64,000 bases of DNA. Origin: Acanthosepion pharaonis (lineage: Eukaryota; Mollusca; Cephalopoda; Sepiida; Sepiidae). The notes under the pieces were generated by a model, which was not told the DNA's origin, ran no database searches, and was given only the letters and a program-made list of their open reading frames with translations. The position numbers and the translations under genes are program-made. The stretch spans positions 879,001-943,000 of the forward strand of contig CAHIKZ030005198.1 of assembly GCA_903632075.3 (NCBI GenBank). The letters are read 5' to 3'. Positions 52,185 through 63,170 of this stretch are shown here, one piece after another (position 1 is the first letter of the stretch; every line of letters begins with the position of its first letter).

Positions 52185-52585
52185 TTGTTTGTTTTGTTAA
52201 TGGCATATCAACTCCTTATGAGTCATTTAATACTGAAATTTAATTTTTTTTTTGTAAACATTAGTAATTTCTTTTACAAAAATGCATTGTAAGCAGGTTT
52301 TTTTTTTTTTCAAAAATGTATTTCAGGTAATTTTTTTTACTATGAAAATGAATTGCTGACACCTTCACTATAAAAATGTATTTCTACACTTTCACAGTGT
52401 TTTGACCCCAGTTTGGGGGTTAACTATTTTTCCATAGCTGGAACCCTAACAGGTGCTACCACCCCTGCTCAGTGTGGACCTGGGAACAACAGCACTTAAG
52501 AGATGGTTCCACACTCCTCAAAACCTCCTGATCAGAGAGAGGCCTTGCTGCCAGATGTAGTTTATTATCATACCCAGGATGATTA
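52185..52585 (-). mobile_element. Family E SINE-like element, copy 3
   Basis: Left end TTTGTTTGTTTTGTTAATGG, then ATATCAACTCC..GAGTCATTTAATAC, diverged short units, and the right block ACAGGTGCTACCACCCCTGC, CTCCTGATCAGAGAG, ATCATACCCAGGATGA. Minus-strand orientation as for the other copies. Confidence 0.75.
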
Positions 52586-52854
52586 GACTTTGTAATAAAC
52601 AAACATGTTGCAATTGAAAGCAAATGTTGATTTGGTTATATACCCACCTCTACGACCTATTGCCAAGGTTATTTGGTTTAACTACTGAAATTGTTCTTAT
52701 TTAACTTCTGAAAATGCTTGTTTACATGACAGATGTATAAAATATTCTCTGAAAACCTTCAAGATCAGACCAATTTCGTGACATCCCCCTCCCCATGTAA
52801 ACTTGTTGCAGCGTTGACTTGGTCCTCTAGTTTTGGGTGTTAACTCATCTGACA

Positions 52855-53015
52855 GAAGAGAAATACTGAATTCCAAAGAATGGAGAAGGCAACAGGAAAT
52901 CATTCTATCTTTCCTAAGAAGTCATGACAATTCTCAGGAATTTGTTGAAAAAGGAATTCAAAAGGAATTAATGGAAAGCCATGATTGTCTACATCCTGAG
53001 GGGACATGGCATTTA
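52855..53015 (+). pseudogene. LINE family B 3' terminus, degraded
   Basis: The end AATGGAAAGCCATGATTGTC..CATCCTGAGGGGACATGGCA corresponds to WRAMIANVLKGHGT. Upstream similarity (52855-52960) is weak. Confidence 0.55.
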
Positions 53016-53702
53016 TAAAAAGAAAAATGTCAAGATTATTAAAACTGACTTTACTTAACTTCTGAAAGGGCTTACTTGTACCACAGGCATGTAATCTTTT
53101 ATCTAAAATCCTTGGGGCTAGGTTAATTCAGAATTGTTTTAATTTCTGAATCAGGTACTGTATTTAGGGAAGGCAAATTGATTGTTAACCATAAAGGGAG
53201 TCTGCAGCTTTTTTTTTTTAGCATTTCTGCAATCTTTAAAGTCCAAAAAGCAAACAAAAGTTTTGTCAAGTAGAAGAGACTTATCTGACTAGTAGAAGCA
53301 CTGAAACAGAGTGGTTTGAGTTGAGCCAAAGCTATTTAGAAATAATAATTTTCATTATACTCTGCAAAGTCTTGAAGAATACAGTAGATGCAGATTTTGG
53401 AGTTATAGGGGACACTAGGTCAGGTTTGGTAACGGGCAACATCCAAATGTTTTTCAAAGCTTTTTGTAGTTTCAAGATATAGGTTAACAAACTAAATTTT
53501 GCATATTGAAAATGTACAAATAAAAGCAATGAAAATTATATTACCAAAGGTTTTATTTCTGTAGCTGGGATTACAGTAAGAAGATTTAGACTACTAGAGA
53601 TAGAACCCAAAAACCTTACAATATAGCATACAAAAATGTTTTAGTTAATAATATATATTTCTGAAGTACTGATTTCTTAACATTTTTTTTTATCTATACA
53701 CT
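53016..53702. other. No recognised gene
   Basis: Unidentified sequence; small frames only. Confidence 0.4.
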
Positions 53703-54088
53703 ATTTACATTTTTTAGACTGTTGCCCTCATCTTTATTGCCATATTCACAATGTTTCAGCTGTTGTATGCTCCAGTCTTTGTCAGGTGATATACATTGGA
53801 ATTTTGAACTGAACCCTTTATTTAGTCCACGGGGGTATACTGTTCTAATTCCACGTGCCATACCTTTGGATATGAATTCTGGTTACTGGGCATTAGGTTC
53901 ATTAGGTCCCCAAAATTCATTCTCTGATATCTCCAAGGACACATGACTGAAACTGTGACATCTAAAGGCATGGCACATGGAATTAGAACAATCTTGGTGC
54001 AAATAAAGAGTCTGGTTTGAAATTCCAATGTATATCATCTGAAGAAGGCCAGAGGGTACAATGAAACACTATGAATATGCCAATAAAG
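53703..54088. mobile_element. Family F foldback element, copy 4
   Basis: Left arm 53703-53862 and right arm 53963-54088 are reverse complements; the right arm stops at AATAAAG. Spacer is ~100 bp. Both arms keep the CTGAAGA/TCTTTGTCAG-type core region and the CACGTG-like inner end in diverged form. A LINE A 3' end begins directly at its right border. Confidence 0.8.
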
Positions 54089-54245
54089 TAAAGGGTCAAT
54101 TGTTATCTATCCTCCTTATCCTTATACCTTCATTTCCAGCCACCCCCTTTTTCATTTATATCACACACCTCATTCATCATAACCATTATTACAGTAACCC
54201 TCTGATTTGAGTGGCTCTCGTGCCTTTGCATTGGGTGAATTTTAG
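54089..54245 (+). pseudogene. LINE family A 3' end
   Basis: GGTCAATTGTTATCTATCCT (RVNCYLS) and the UTR signature GAGTGGCTCTCGTGCCTTTG..GGGTGAATTTTAG. Only the terminal ~155 bp. Confidence 0.7.
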
Positions 54246-55810
54246 CATATCTATGTTTAATAGTACAGTGAAAAATACTCTTAAGTTTTATAGTTACATT
54301 TGTATATTGCCAATTTTAAAATGTCACTTGACACTTATGTCATAAATACCTACATGAAAATTGAAAATTTTGCAACACAATTTTGAGGCCTGTGATAATG
54401 CAAAAGTAAACAGTCATAAATTACCATAAACCTCTGTGTATAAGATGCAGATATTTTTCATCTTAGATCATGTCCAAAAGCCTGTCGTTTCTTATACTTT
54501 ATTTTAGAAATCAATCCTATTTTTTTCAGGACTCAAAACAGACAAAATTGGGTCAAATTGGGTTTATTTGCTTATTGGAGAGATAATATCTATCTCATGG
54601 TATATTGCAAAAAAAAAAAAAGGAAATAAATCTTTCATAATGTTTCTCTGTGTCCATACTTTTTATTTATTTATTTATTTATTTTTTTTTAGACACCTAC
54701 GTGGGTTTGGAAATCATTCAAAGGTAAAAATATTATTTAATTTATGATTTGCATGAGATTAACCTAGCCCTGCATCAGCCAAAAAAACAAAAAAACATGA
54801 CTATGTAGGTATGTATGTATGTTTGTACTGCATCTGATACTTTCTGCAATGATTGGCACAGCATTGCTTGATTTTGTTGATCATCTAGAATTACGACAAT
54901 ATCTATTACAACAGGTTAGTCATAATGTTGTCAGATACCTTACAACAAATAAATCAAGATGAATGTAAGCATTTCATCCAGAATAATCTTGTTTGAGGAA
55001 GGGTTTAGCGAGACATTGGCAGAACAATCTGTTCAAAAATATACACAAAGATCTGTCTTTTTTCTTTTTCTTTTTAAACACTTCATTTCATCTGGAAGGG
55101 AAAATAGGAAAAACAGGGCCATCTGCCTCTAACTACAAAGCATAGCTGTTCCTCAGTACTGAAGATCACAGACTCCTTTGATTAGCACTATAACAACAAA
55201 ATATCTGGTTCAAAGCAAGGAAGTCAAATAAAAGGGGGAAAACATGATTGCTTTTGGATAATGCTGCTCATAGAAACATTTCTGTAATATCATTTTATGT
55301 ATGGATGCTTGCAATAATAAACAGTTTTGGTTGATATGTTAGCATTTAGAACTGGCGAAGCAATAATGAATCGACTGATATTCAACACTTAATATGTATT
55401 AAATATAAATTATTCTATAATATTCTAAAGAATAGTTTTAAAAATGCTTACTGTGAATAAAAGAAAAAGTGACACATAAGGTAAAAAAAAAATCTCAAAA
55501 AATAATAGTATTAGACTTACATTCAATGACAAAATTATTCGTACACTTATAAATTTTGAATGTTTTTATCCATTTCTCAGAATCTAATGCTCATATGATG
55601 CCATTTTTTTTATATGTTAATAATCCCCAAAAGAAAAGGAATATAAAACTCAATTTTCAGAACAATAGGCGAATTATGCAAAATAGGAATGTAAGTCACT
55701 GACTGTATATCTACATTGTCCATACCAAAATTTCCCTAGCTATGAATCTGTCATCTTTTAAAATGTTAAAAAAATAAGAAAAATAAAAGAAAAAGGTTAG
55801 AAATATATAT
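54246..55810. other. No recognised gene; (TTTA)n at 54661-54690
   Basis: AT-rich, with one tetranucleotide tract and an ATGT patch near 54808-54825. Nothing else recognised. Confidence 0.5.
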
Positions 55811-55950
55811 CAGACAATTTGGAAAACTTCTATTTTAACATGTTTCATGAAGGAAATAATACAGACTTTGTTGAAATAAAATGTTTTTCTGATAATGTGG
55901 ATTTCTCCTTCATGAAACATATTAAAATAGGTTTTCCAAATTGTCTTATA
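55811..55950. mobile_element. Foldback element, ~45-bp arms
   Basis: AGACAATTTGGAAAACTTCT..CATGTTTCATGAAGGA at 55811-55856 is the reverse complement of 55905-55950 with few mismatches; loop about 48 bp. Both ends lie in TATATA sequence. No coding. Confidence 0.7.
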
Positions 55951-56654
55951 TATTTAATATTCCATCAGATTCTCATCCAACTTTATTCACACACCCCTCC
56001 CCAAAGAGATAATATTAACTAACTAGCTTTGTCATTAACACATTATAGGTTAGAATTATTCAAAAAGCATGTCAAAGCTTTCATTCAGTGTAATGATTAC
56101 ATACATAGTCAAACCTTTTCTGAACAATCATTCCACAAGTGGAACATATTTTAAGAGATATTTATTCAATACCAAACAAACACCAATTTCAATTATTTTA
56201 TTTTTATTGATAATATACATGGAAAAGACTAAAATACAATATGTACTTACACATCACATTAAAATACAATTTATGATGTATCAATTTATATTGATTTTCA
56301 TCAAATTTTGCAACCATGTGTGGGGCACTAAAAGGTTAAACAGCAAATTTTGTTTTGAGGGGAAAAAAAAAAAAAAAACAAAGAAATAATAATTACCATA
56401 TTTTAAAACCAATGACATTTGAATGTAGTGTATGTAAGCAAGGTTTTTCCTAATACCACACTCTCATTTTACCGCTACTCTCCCAATCACCAAAGCTTTT
56501 GTCATATTCTGCATGAAACAATTGAATATTTTTGGGGAGAGAGAGGAAAAATTAAGAAAGCATAGTATTTTGAAATCTTTTAACTAAAATTTCTTTGTTT
56601 TTTTCTTGCAACCTTTGTTGTGCATAAAAAAAAAAAAAAGCGATTATCAATGGT
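55951..56654. other. No recognised gene
   Basis: The 106-codon frame at 56069-56389 is AT-driven and lacks any domain; A-run at 56366. Confidence 0.45.
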
Positions 56655-56896
56655 CAAGAATTAATGAAAGCCTTACACTCAGTGGTTTTGAATTCAGAGT
56701 TGTTCTCCTAGACTGTTCACCACACAAGGCTATAGAGCCCAGTCTGTCCTGCTATTTACCCATAGCTGTCAAGAAAATGATTCATACCTTTTCCAAAGGT
56801 ATTAATGCATAAGTGAATTTAATGACTTTGACTGGAAACTGAACCCAGCTCTCCAATTCCTCAATCTGAGCCACAACCCAATACTCTACTGTGCCT

Positions 56897-56900
<4 letters not shown>
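56655..56900 (-). mobile_element. tRNA-derived SINE, long type, 3'-shortened
   Basis: Minus strand: GAGGCACAGTAGAGTATTGG (A box region), GAGCTGGGTTCAGTTTCC (B box region), then TACCTTTGGAAAAGGTATGA, AGCTATGGGTAAATAGCAGG and ACAACTCTGAATTCAAAACC. The head abuts (TA)n. Confidence 0.85.

Positions 56901-56931
<31 letters not shown>
56901..56931. repeat. (TA)n microsatellite
   Basis: TA tract directly upstream of the reverse-oriented SINE. Confidence 0.95.
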
Positions 56932-56933
<2 letters not shown>

Positions 56934-57071
56934 CAAACTTAATACAAGGATAGTGATGTTAAAAGTTCCCAGCTGACCAAGAATGGATTCTAAAATAAAT
57001 TTAGATGTTTGATCAAATTTTAGAAAGTGAAATACACTTTTCAGAACCCCCCAAAAAAATATTCCCCTTAA

Positions 57072-57112
57072 CCCTTTGCGCCCTGATCAGGCAGAATGCA
57101 GGGCTCAAAGGG
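57072..57112. mobile_element. 41-bp piggyBac-like mini-element
   Basis: TTAA at 57068-57071 and 57113-57116 flanks inverted ends CCCTTTGCGCCCTG and CAGGGCTCAAAGGG, separated by about 13 bp. CCCTTTG ends and TTAA targets are piggyBac hallmarks. It is little more than two ends joined. Confidence 0.7.
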
Positions 57113-57184
57113 TTAAATAATGAAGAAGAATTAGATTAGACAGAAGTATGTTATTTATTGCCTTAATAGCATCTATCATTGACA

Positions 57185-57445
57185 TGTAAGTAGTGTAGCA
57201 TTAATTTGTGTAGAAAGTGGAATTGGGAAAAAGAATACAAATTTCAGCTGTTGTGTTCACTTCGCACTAATGATCTTGGGAAAGGCATGAATATCTCTCC
57301 ACTAGCTATGGGTTAAGTAAAAGAACAGACAGGGCTCTCTGGCCTTGGATGGCAGCCAGTCTGCTTTGAATTCAAAACTTAAGGCAATGGGAAACAAGTC
57401 CAATGTATTTCCCAAGAGGTTGTGCCTATTCAAAGATATTAAAAG
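57185..57445 (+). mobile_element. tRNA-derived SINE, long type, diverged
   Basis: GATCTTGGGAAAGGCATGAA, CTAGCTATGGGTTAAGTAAA and CCTTGGATGGCAGCCAGTCT match the body; head badly degraded; tail near CCCAAGAGGTTGTGCC. Confidence 0.75.
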
Positions 57446-57723
57446 GAAGACTTATTGATTTGGGTCACTTGACTGAATTTTAGTAAAGTGAATATTTTTA
57501 AAAGTATTTTGGGACTATTATTTATATCATACAACTTTAATTTTAAACAAAACCACATAAAAATACATATGACACCATGATCAATTGCAGAACTGATAGT
57601 AATAAATTAAATGGATTCCACAAAAATATAGATATAGAATTTTATAATATATAAATACAATTTAAAATATATTAATACTGATAGGCAATTGAATGACAAA
57701 GTGGAAAAAATTCCATGTAATAC

Positions 57724-57790
57724 ATTTCGTCCTTTAAAAGAACTTCAGACTAGAGTAATGTTATTATTGATGGAATTATATATATATGTA
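57724..57790 (-). ncRNA. Hammerhead-like core near (TA)n
   Basis: Minus strand CTGAAGT (57748-57742), a TCCTTTAAAAGAA-type hairpin and GAAAT (57728-57724). The last base of CTGANGA is changed. A TATATATATAT run lies at 57779-57788. Confidence 0.3.
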
Positions 57791-58395
57791 GGAAGAGGGG
57801 ATAGATATAAACAAAACATTGGATATAATTAAGCACCAAGAGGAAATGCTGCAGACATAGGAATAGTAAATTTTTAAATTTCTGATGTCCAATGTGTCTA
57901 GATGTATAGCTCAGCCAATCTCATTCAGTTTCTCAATGTTTTATTTCATTTTATTTTTTAAAAATCGCTATTGTTTTTAAATATCCCACATTGTGACAAC
58001 AGAAGATTGGTTAACAAAAGTGAAATGTTATAAGAATCAGGATGTAAATTTACCATAGAAGGTTCAGAAATCAGTTCACTTTCTATACATTTTTCACCTT
58101 ATTGCTGGCAAGTAAAACTAGAACTAGCAAGTGGTCTACTCTTCTAGACACCTAGCTATGGTGCAAAATGAGTCAGTTGCCCCATAACTACCTACTTTGA
58201 CCAGCTATGTTATGACATAGAATGTCACCCAAATGACCTGACCTTGATGCAGGACCATGATAGGTGGTATGATACACTCATGAATATCTAAGCTAATTTC
58301 ATTGACTAAATAAAAATATAGTAAGTACTAATTATAGAACAGACAGTTTTAACTTAAAAGGTATTCCACAAATTTATCGATATAGAATTCTTTAA
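57791..58395. other. No recognised gene
   Basis: AT-rich; nothing identified. Confidence 0.4.
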
Positions 58396-58396
58396 T

Positions 58397-58972
58397 AAAA
58401 GGTGTTCCAATAAATTGGACTGATTTTAAATGCGAATTAAGTTTAAGCGTTTAATGATTTTTTTTTTTTTCTTTCAGATTTAACAACTCAAGTCTTTGGC
58501 AATTTCAACCATGGAAAGATTAACAATCAAACAACATGTTAAAGTTATCAAAGCCTATTATGAAAATGGACGTTCAAACAGGAATGCATTTTGTGCACTT
58601 TGCGATTCTTTTGGCCAACATAATTGACCAACCGAGAGTGAATTTGGAAATGATATAAGATTGTTGCATAGAGGTTCAATTCCTGAGCATGATTATGAAT
58701 AGAAGTATCTGGATTTTTGGTCACATTCTTGTGCACTGCAGCAATGTTTTCAGCTGAATGGTGTAAACGAGCACACAATGGTGATTTCATATCTGTCACC
58801 GACCCAGTTTGTTTGAATTTACGAAGAATTTTTTGAAACTTTAACACATGGTTTGATTCTTAATCTTGCCAAAGACTTAAGTTGTCAAATTTGAAAGTAA
58901 AAGGAAAAATCATTAGACACTTAAACTTAATTCATATTTAAAAATTGGTCGAAGTTATTGGAACACCCTTTA
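58397..58972. mobile_element. Foldback made of two 5' halves of a mariner-like transposon
   Basis: Both ends have AAGGTGTTCCAATAA-type termini in inverted orientation, with ~105 bp of inverted similarity. The plus strand from ATG 58511 encodes MERLTIKQHVKVIKAYYENG, then NAFCALCDSFGQHN and PTES. The minus strand from the right arm repeats the same start and then, after an internal deletion, encodes FQKILRKFKQTGSVTDMKSP, HHSAENIAAVHKNV and NPDTSIHNHAQELN. These are successive parts of one DUF4817/mariner-like N-terminus, so each arm is an independently truncated 5' half. Confidence 0.8.
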
Positions 58973-59595
58973 CATATAGTTCATTAATTTTAAAACATTT
59001 TCTAACAAACCGATTCAATATGGTGACATTTTTGTATTTTCAAACAGAATTTTCATTAAAAAACAAAGAAAAAAAAATTAATATTTTCATTATCTTTCAG
59101 AAAATTATGTTTTATTTTTCCATTCCAAGATCTGTTCAGATTAATATTGGTATTATCATATTGCCTAGCCAATACCTTCATCAGTTTTTCTTGATCAAAA
59201 TGTTGATAAAAACCAACGAAGAGGTTATTTGTCTGAACAACTTCTGGAATGACAATGACACCAGCCCAGAATTTCAGATAATATTTATGATTTTTTTTTT
59301 TTTTTGTCTGAGATTTTGCAATGTGTTGCTAATGATTGTTTTGAATTATCCTCATCTTCAAAGATTTTCTTTTTGATCATGTCTCTCTGCCATTCTTGAG
59401 TTTTCCTCAGGCAAAACTTTACCAATGCAGAGCTTCAGTGTTCTATTTCTGCTCAGAATCCACTCTTTGCACTGTCTCACATTGTTGCGGTTTTCTTCTC
59501 TACCGTTTTGTCATAGTATAAAATATATGTGGGTTATGTCATATTATTATAATACATTTTGCTCTATAAAACATGGTAGTTGAGAAACTGAATTA
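58973..59595. other. No recognised gene
   Basis: The 143-codon frame at 58945-59376 starts in the transposon terminus and continues in AT-rich sequence rich in Phe/Ile/Asn. No domain; not called. Confidence 0.45.
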
Positions 59596-59599
59596 CAGG

Positions 59600-59765
59600 C
59601 AGAATGAGACCAGCAAATCTGCTTGCAACAAACCTTAACCTCAATCTTTACAATCTTAACCTTTTCAAGTTTCAGATCAACTTCTATCTACTTTCAACAT
59701 TCTCAATCAGCAACCTTCTAACTTGAGGCTTTTTTGGGCCTTACATTGGGTGAACAACAAAAAAA
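59600..59765 (+). pseudogene. LINE family A 3' end
   Basis: CTTTACAATCTTAACCTTTT, CAAGTTTCAGATCAACTTCT (YNLNLFKFQINF from FKSRVN) and the UTR end CTTGAGGCTTTTTTGGGCCT..GGGTGAACAAC with A-rich tail. Confidence 0.75.
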
Positions 59766-59819
59766 TAATTGAACTGTTCAAAATAAAAATAAAAACTGTT
59801 CAAAATAAAAATAAAAACA

Positions 59820-59936
59820 CTATTTATATTGTTCAGACTGTTTAACTCATCTTTATTGTCATATTCACAATGTTTCATCTGTTGTACACTCCGGCTGTCT
59901 TCAGGCGATATATGTTGGAATTTTGAACCGAACCAG
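59820..59936 (-). mobile_element. Family F, single arm
   Basis: Left-arm sequence only: TCATCTTTATTGTCATATTC, GTTGTACACTCCGGCTGTCT, TCAGGCGATATATGTTGGAA. The second arm is replaced by a SINE fragment that begins at once. Confidence 0.75.
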
Positions 59937-60115
59937 TCAGGTTTGTTACAATCACTTACATGCAAATATACTTGGGAAAGGTATGAATCCACCTCTTCTC
60001 CCCTATGGATTAATTAGTAAGACTTGTATTAGTAAATCATTATTCCCTCCCCCCACCAAATTATTACAATCAAAAATAGTTTCTGGGTTAACCAGCAAAA
60101 GATTGATAATTAGTC
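59937..60115 (+). mobile_element. 5'-truncated tRNA-SINE with shared 3' tail
   Basis: TCAGGTTTGTTACAATCACT, CTTGGGAAAGGTATGAATCC, ATTAGTAAGACTTGTAT, a CCCTCCCCCCACC run and a degraded tail (TGGGTTAACCAGCAAAAGAT). The truncation point is the same as in the 16-kb tandem pair. Confidence 0.8.
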
Positions 60116-61635
60116 ATCTGTATCAAAAAACTGTCAAGAATGTGTTCTTTGAAAAAGTTCAATAAAATATATTCAGTATGCTCTTTCATAATAGTCACTG
60201 GATGCTCCATTTATACATACTTGTGCTAGAATAGGTAAAGTTTAGTTAATAATTATAATACTAAAAATATGTTCTATTTATGGTTTAACATTTAGTACTC
60301 TGCATTATTTATAAATATTACTTCCCCTTTTTACTGTTTACAGAACCACCTCAGAATATAGTGCTTTATATAATAGTTCTATATATTTGAAATTGCAGTA
60401 GACTGGCTCTCAGTTTCAGTCAAGATTATTTTAGGTGTTGCCACAGAAGGATATATTTACACAACTAAGAAATTCAAATTCAACTTGCATTGGCAGGCCT
60501 AACATTTTACTTGGTGAAAATAATCACCTGCAGAGTGCTCATGGCTAAAGTAATACAATGTGGTTAATCAATGATTTCCTTATTTGCATTTCATTTAAAA
60601 ATTAATCCATGAAATATGGCTGATATTAAATTAAAAAGTTGCTTTAATTTTTCTTTATTGTAATGATTTGACTGCATATAAAATTTTATCTTAACCTTTC
60701 CCCAAATGCATCTTATGTAGTTGACAAATGAATCTTAGAAATTAAAAAAAAAAAAAAAAAAGGGAGAGCAAAGATAATCTCAGAACCAAAAACAAATTGA
60801 AACAGATCAGAATTTAAGAATGAATTGAATAACACTTAAATATCAGAGATAACAATCATAGTTGTGTGCCTGAGTAATTTCAATTATGGAAAGGCTAAAG
60901 TAGGAAGCATTCCTGATAGGATCTGCAATCGCATAACAGAGATTGAAGCTCAATTCAATTGCACTGAAATGGAAAAAGTTTTAAAAGCTGACAAGGAATG
61001 GATCAGGGATCCAATTTAAAGTGCTCCCAAAAGGGAAATGAGAACTAAGTGTGAACATTAGAAAGAAAGAACAAAGATAAAGAGAAAGAGAATGATAGAG
61101 ACAAGGAAAGAATGAAATGGGAGGGGAAGGGATATACTGATTGATTTTTCTATTGGATCATTTCAAGGAGCAGCATGCAATGAAATGCTAAATTTTAGAT
61201 TGGATTTCTTGGATTAGTGCCCAGAGCTCACAGATGAAAACAACAAGAGATCTGATATTTATACCTTATTAGGCATTGATGATTTTAGAAGCAGATGATA
61301 TCATCTTAAGATGAGTTTGTGGGGTGTAAATAATTTGAGATTGAACCGCAACACAGAGCATTTGAACACAAACCTTTCTTTGGAATCAGAGAGGAAAGTA
61401 CATAATTGGACATCATGCATATAAAAATGTCAAAGATATAATTTTGATTGGCAAGTCTATTTTTTTCTCTGATGCCTTGATCACTTCTCTCCATTCCTTG
61501 TCATCCATATACACCACACCAGACTGGTTTACTGTTAAATACAAAACAGTTTGTGAATGCTCAAGGCCTTTTACATAGCATTATCTGTCTTAGGCTTTAG
61601 CATAGTATTGATGAAGAGCTTTCTAGCATTTTGTG
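60116..61635. other. No recognised gene
   Basis: About 1.5 kb with more even composition at 60880-61500 (purine-rich). No frame with a domain, no repeat recognised; possibly unique sequence. Confidence 0.4.
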
Positions 61636-61845
61636 TCTTAATCAATTCATCCCAAGCAAAACAATAATGCCACTAAGATGCAAGAGGTTACTGGAAGTGA
61701 AAGAGAATGGAAAAGACTTTAGAAGGAAAGGGAAACCAAACCCTAAACAGGAAACAATGGATAAACCTCTACCCCTGTTCAAAAGACCAGGGAGAAATAT
61801 TAACAGGATGTTAGGTAAACATATCTATTCCTATTGAGGAAAAAT
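61636..61845 (-). mobile_element. Family N repeat
   Basis: TCATCCCAAGCAAAACAATA, ATGCCACTAAGATGCAAGAG and GAAAAGACTTTAGAAGGAAA match other copies in reverse. The right end has CATATCTATTCCTATTGAGG. Confidence 0.75.
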
Positions 61846-61889
61846 AATCAGTAAATAAAATTTCAGAGTTTAGGCAGAGACATTAGAAG

Positions 61890-62022
61890 TACTGAGTTGA
61901 AGTTGACTTTAGAAGGAACTGGAAAAAGAGAAACAAAGGATAAACCTCTCTTCTTGTTCAAAAGACCAAGGAGAAGTGTGAACCCAGATGATAGGCAACC
62001 TATCTATGCCTATTGAAGTGAA
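61890..62022 (-). mobile_element. Family N repeat, second copy
   Basis: GACTTTAGAAGGAACTGGAA, GGATAAACCTCTCTTCTTGT and CTATCTATGCCTATTGAAG. The tail-proximal part is missing, and it follows the first copy in the same orientation. Confidence 0.7.
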
Positions 62023-62739
62023 AAAAAAAAGAAAAGTAAATAGAACAGCTTGTCTACTGAAGAAAGTGTTGTGTATCTAAGCTCCAGATATGAGCTGAGA
62101 TATAAGCATGATCATCTGGCTGAAATATGTAAGAGTTGGAGAGGATATCAAATAATAATTTCTTGACTAGAAATGTTACTGCCACAAGTCAGAGACGATA
62201 ATAAAAAATGACCAAGTGATGTGGAGATGAACACACGTCTTCAGAAGTGGATTTGGACTTGTCCAAATACATACAGTCGAGAATCGTCAGTAGAAGGAGT
62301 AAACAAGTAGAGAGTTAGAGATCTTGCTTATATCTGCTTACTACCTATTTCAGCAAGACTATGTTAACTCCAAGTGACATACTACTTCTTGATTGTGTTG
62401 TGTTATTCAATGCAATGAAGACATAACCAAGTCAAGATCTTGTTTCTGTATCCAAACCGATCACATTCTTAGTGCTACCAAATCAGCTATCAAGAAACAA
62501 GAAAATATATCTTCATCGACGTGACTCTTCCTGGTGACAATAATATCAAGAAGTTGACAAGCTTAAGAAATACACCAATCTCAGGATTGAAGCTGTCAGA
62601 ATTTTTTAGTCAGTAGGAAAACATCTTTATAGTCACATCTTATTTGCTATCCACCAAAACTTGTAATTTTGCTAGTTATATTTAAAGGGGTTGAAATATA
62701 AAACTAATAAATCAGTGTCATTAAAATATTTGGAAATGT
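62023..62739. other. No recognised gene
   Basis: Unidentified sequence. Confidence 0.4.
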
Positions 62740-63170
62740 TCAAGTTTCTTCTTCTTTATGCACCATATCCCCTCAAGACAGAGGCGAACATGGCTCTCCA
62801 CAACTTCCTGTCTCTTGCAGCTTTTAATAAATTTTGTCTTTTTGTTATCTCTCCTAAACCCTGTTCCACTATCCATTTACTCAAACTTGCTTTTATTCTT
62901 CTATGTGCCATGTCTCTTCAGGACAAGAGTAATCATGGCTCTCTACAACTTCCTGTTCTTTGTAGTTTTTAATAAATTTTGTCTTTCTGTTATTTCTTCT
63001 AAACCCTATTCCATCATCTATATACTCAAGCTCACTAACTAATATGTTGTTTTCCTCTGTCCCTCTCGACTTTAATCTGCCCTTTGAGCATCAGATTTTC
63101 TAAGTTCTCTTTCCTCATTATATGTCCTAGAAACCATAATGGTCTGTTCAAGAATTTTTATAAGAATTTA
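62740..63170 (-). pseudogene. LINE family B 3' end, two tandem copies
   Basis: The terminal segment (reverse of ATGGCTCTCCACAACTTCCT and CTTTTAATAAATTTTGTCTT) occurs at about 62755-62890 and 62905-63040, a period near 140 bp. The right copy continues 5' through reversed HIEGRRSRG and RKEGLEN regions to about 63150. Confidence 0.8.

Noticed and set aside
55811..55950. microRNA precursor
   Set aside because: Arms of ~45 bp are nearly uniformly paired with TA-rich ends, more like a foldback MITE; no small-RNA evidence available.
58945..59376. 143-codon plus-strand frame
   Set aside because: Starts in a transposon terminus and continues in AT-rich DNA; residue composition is that of random AT-rich sequence.
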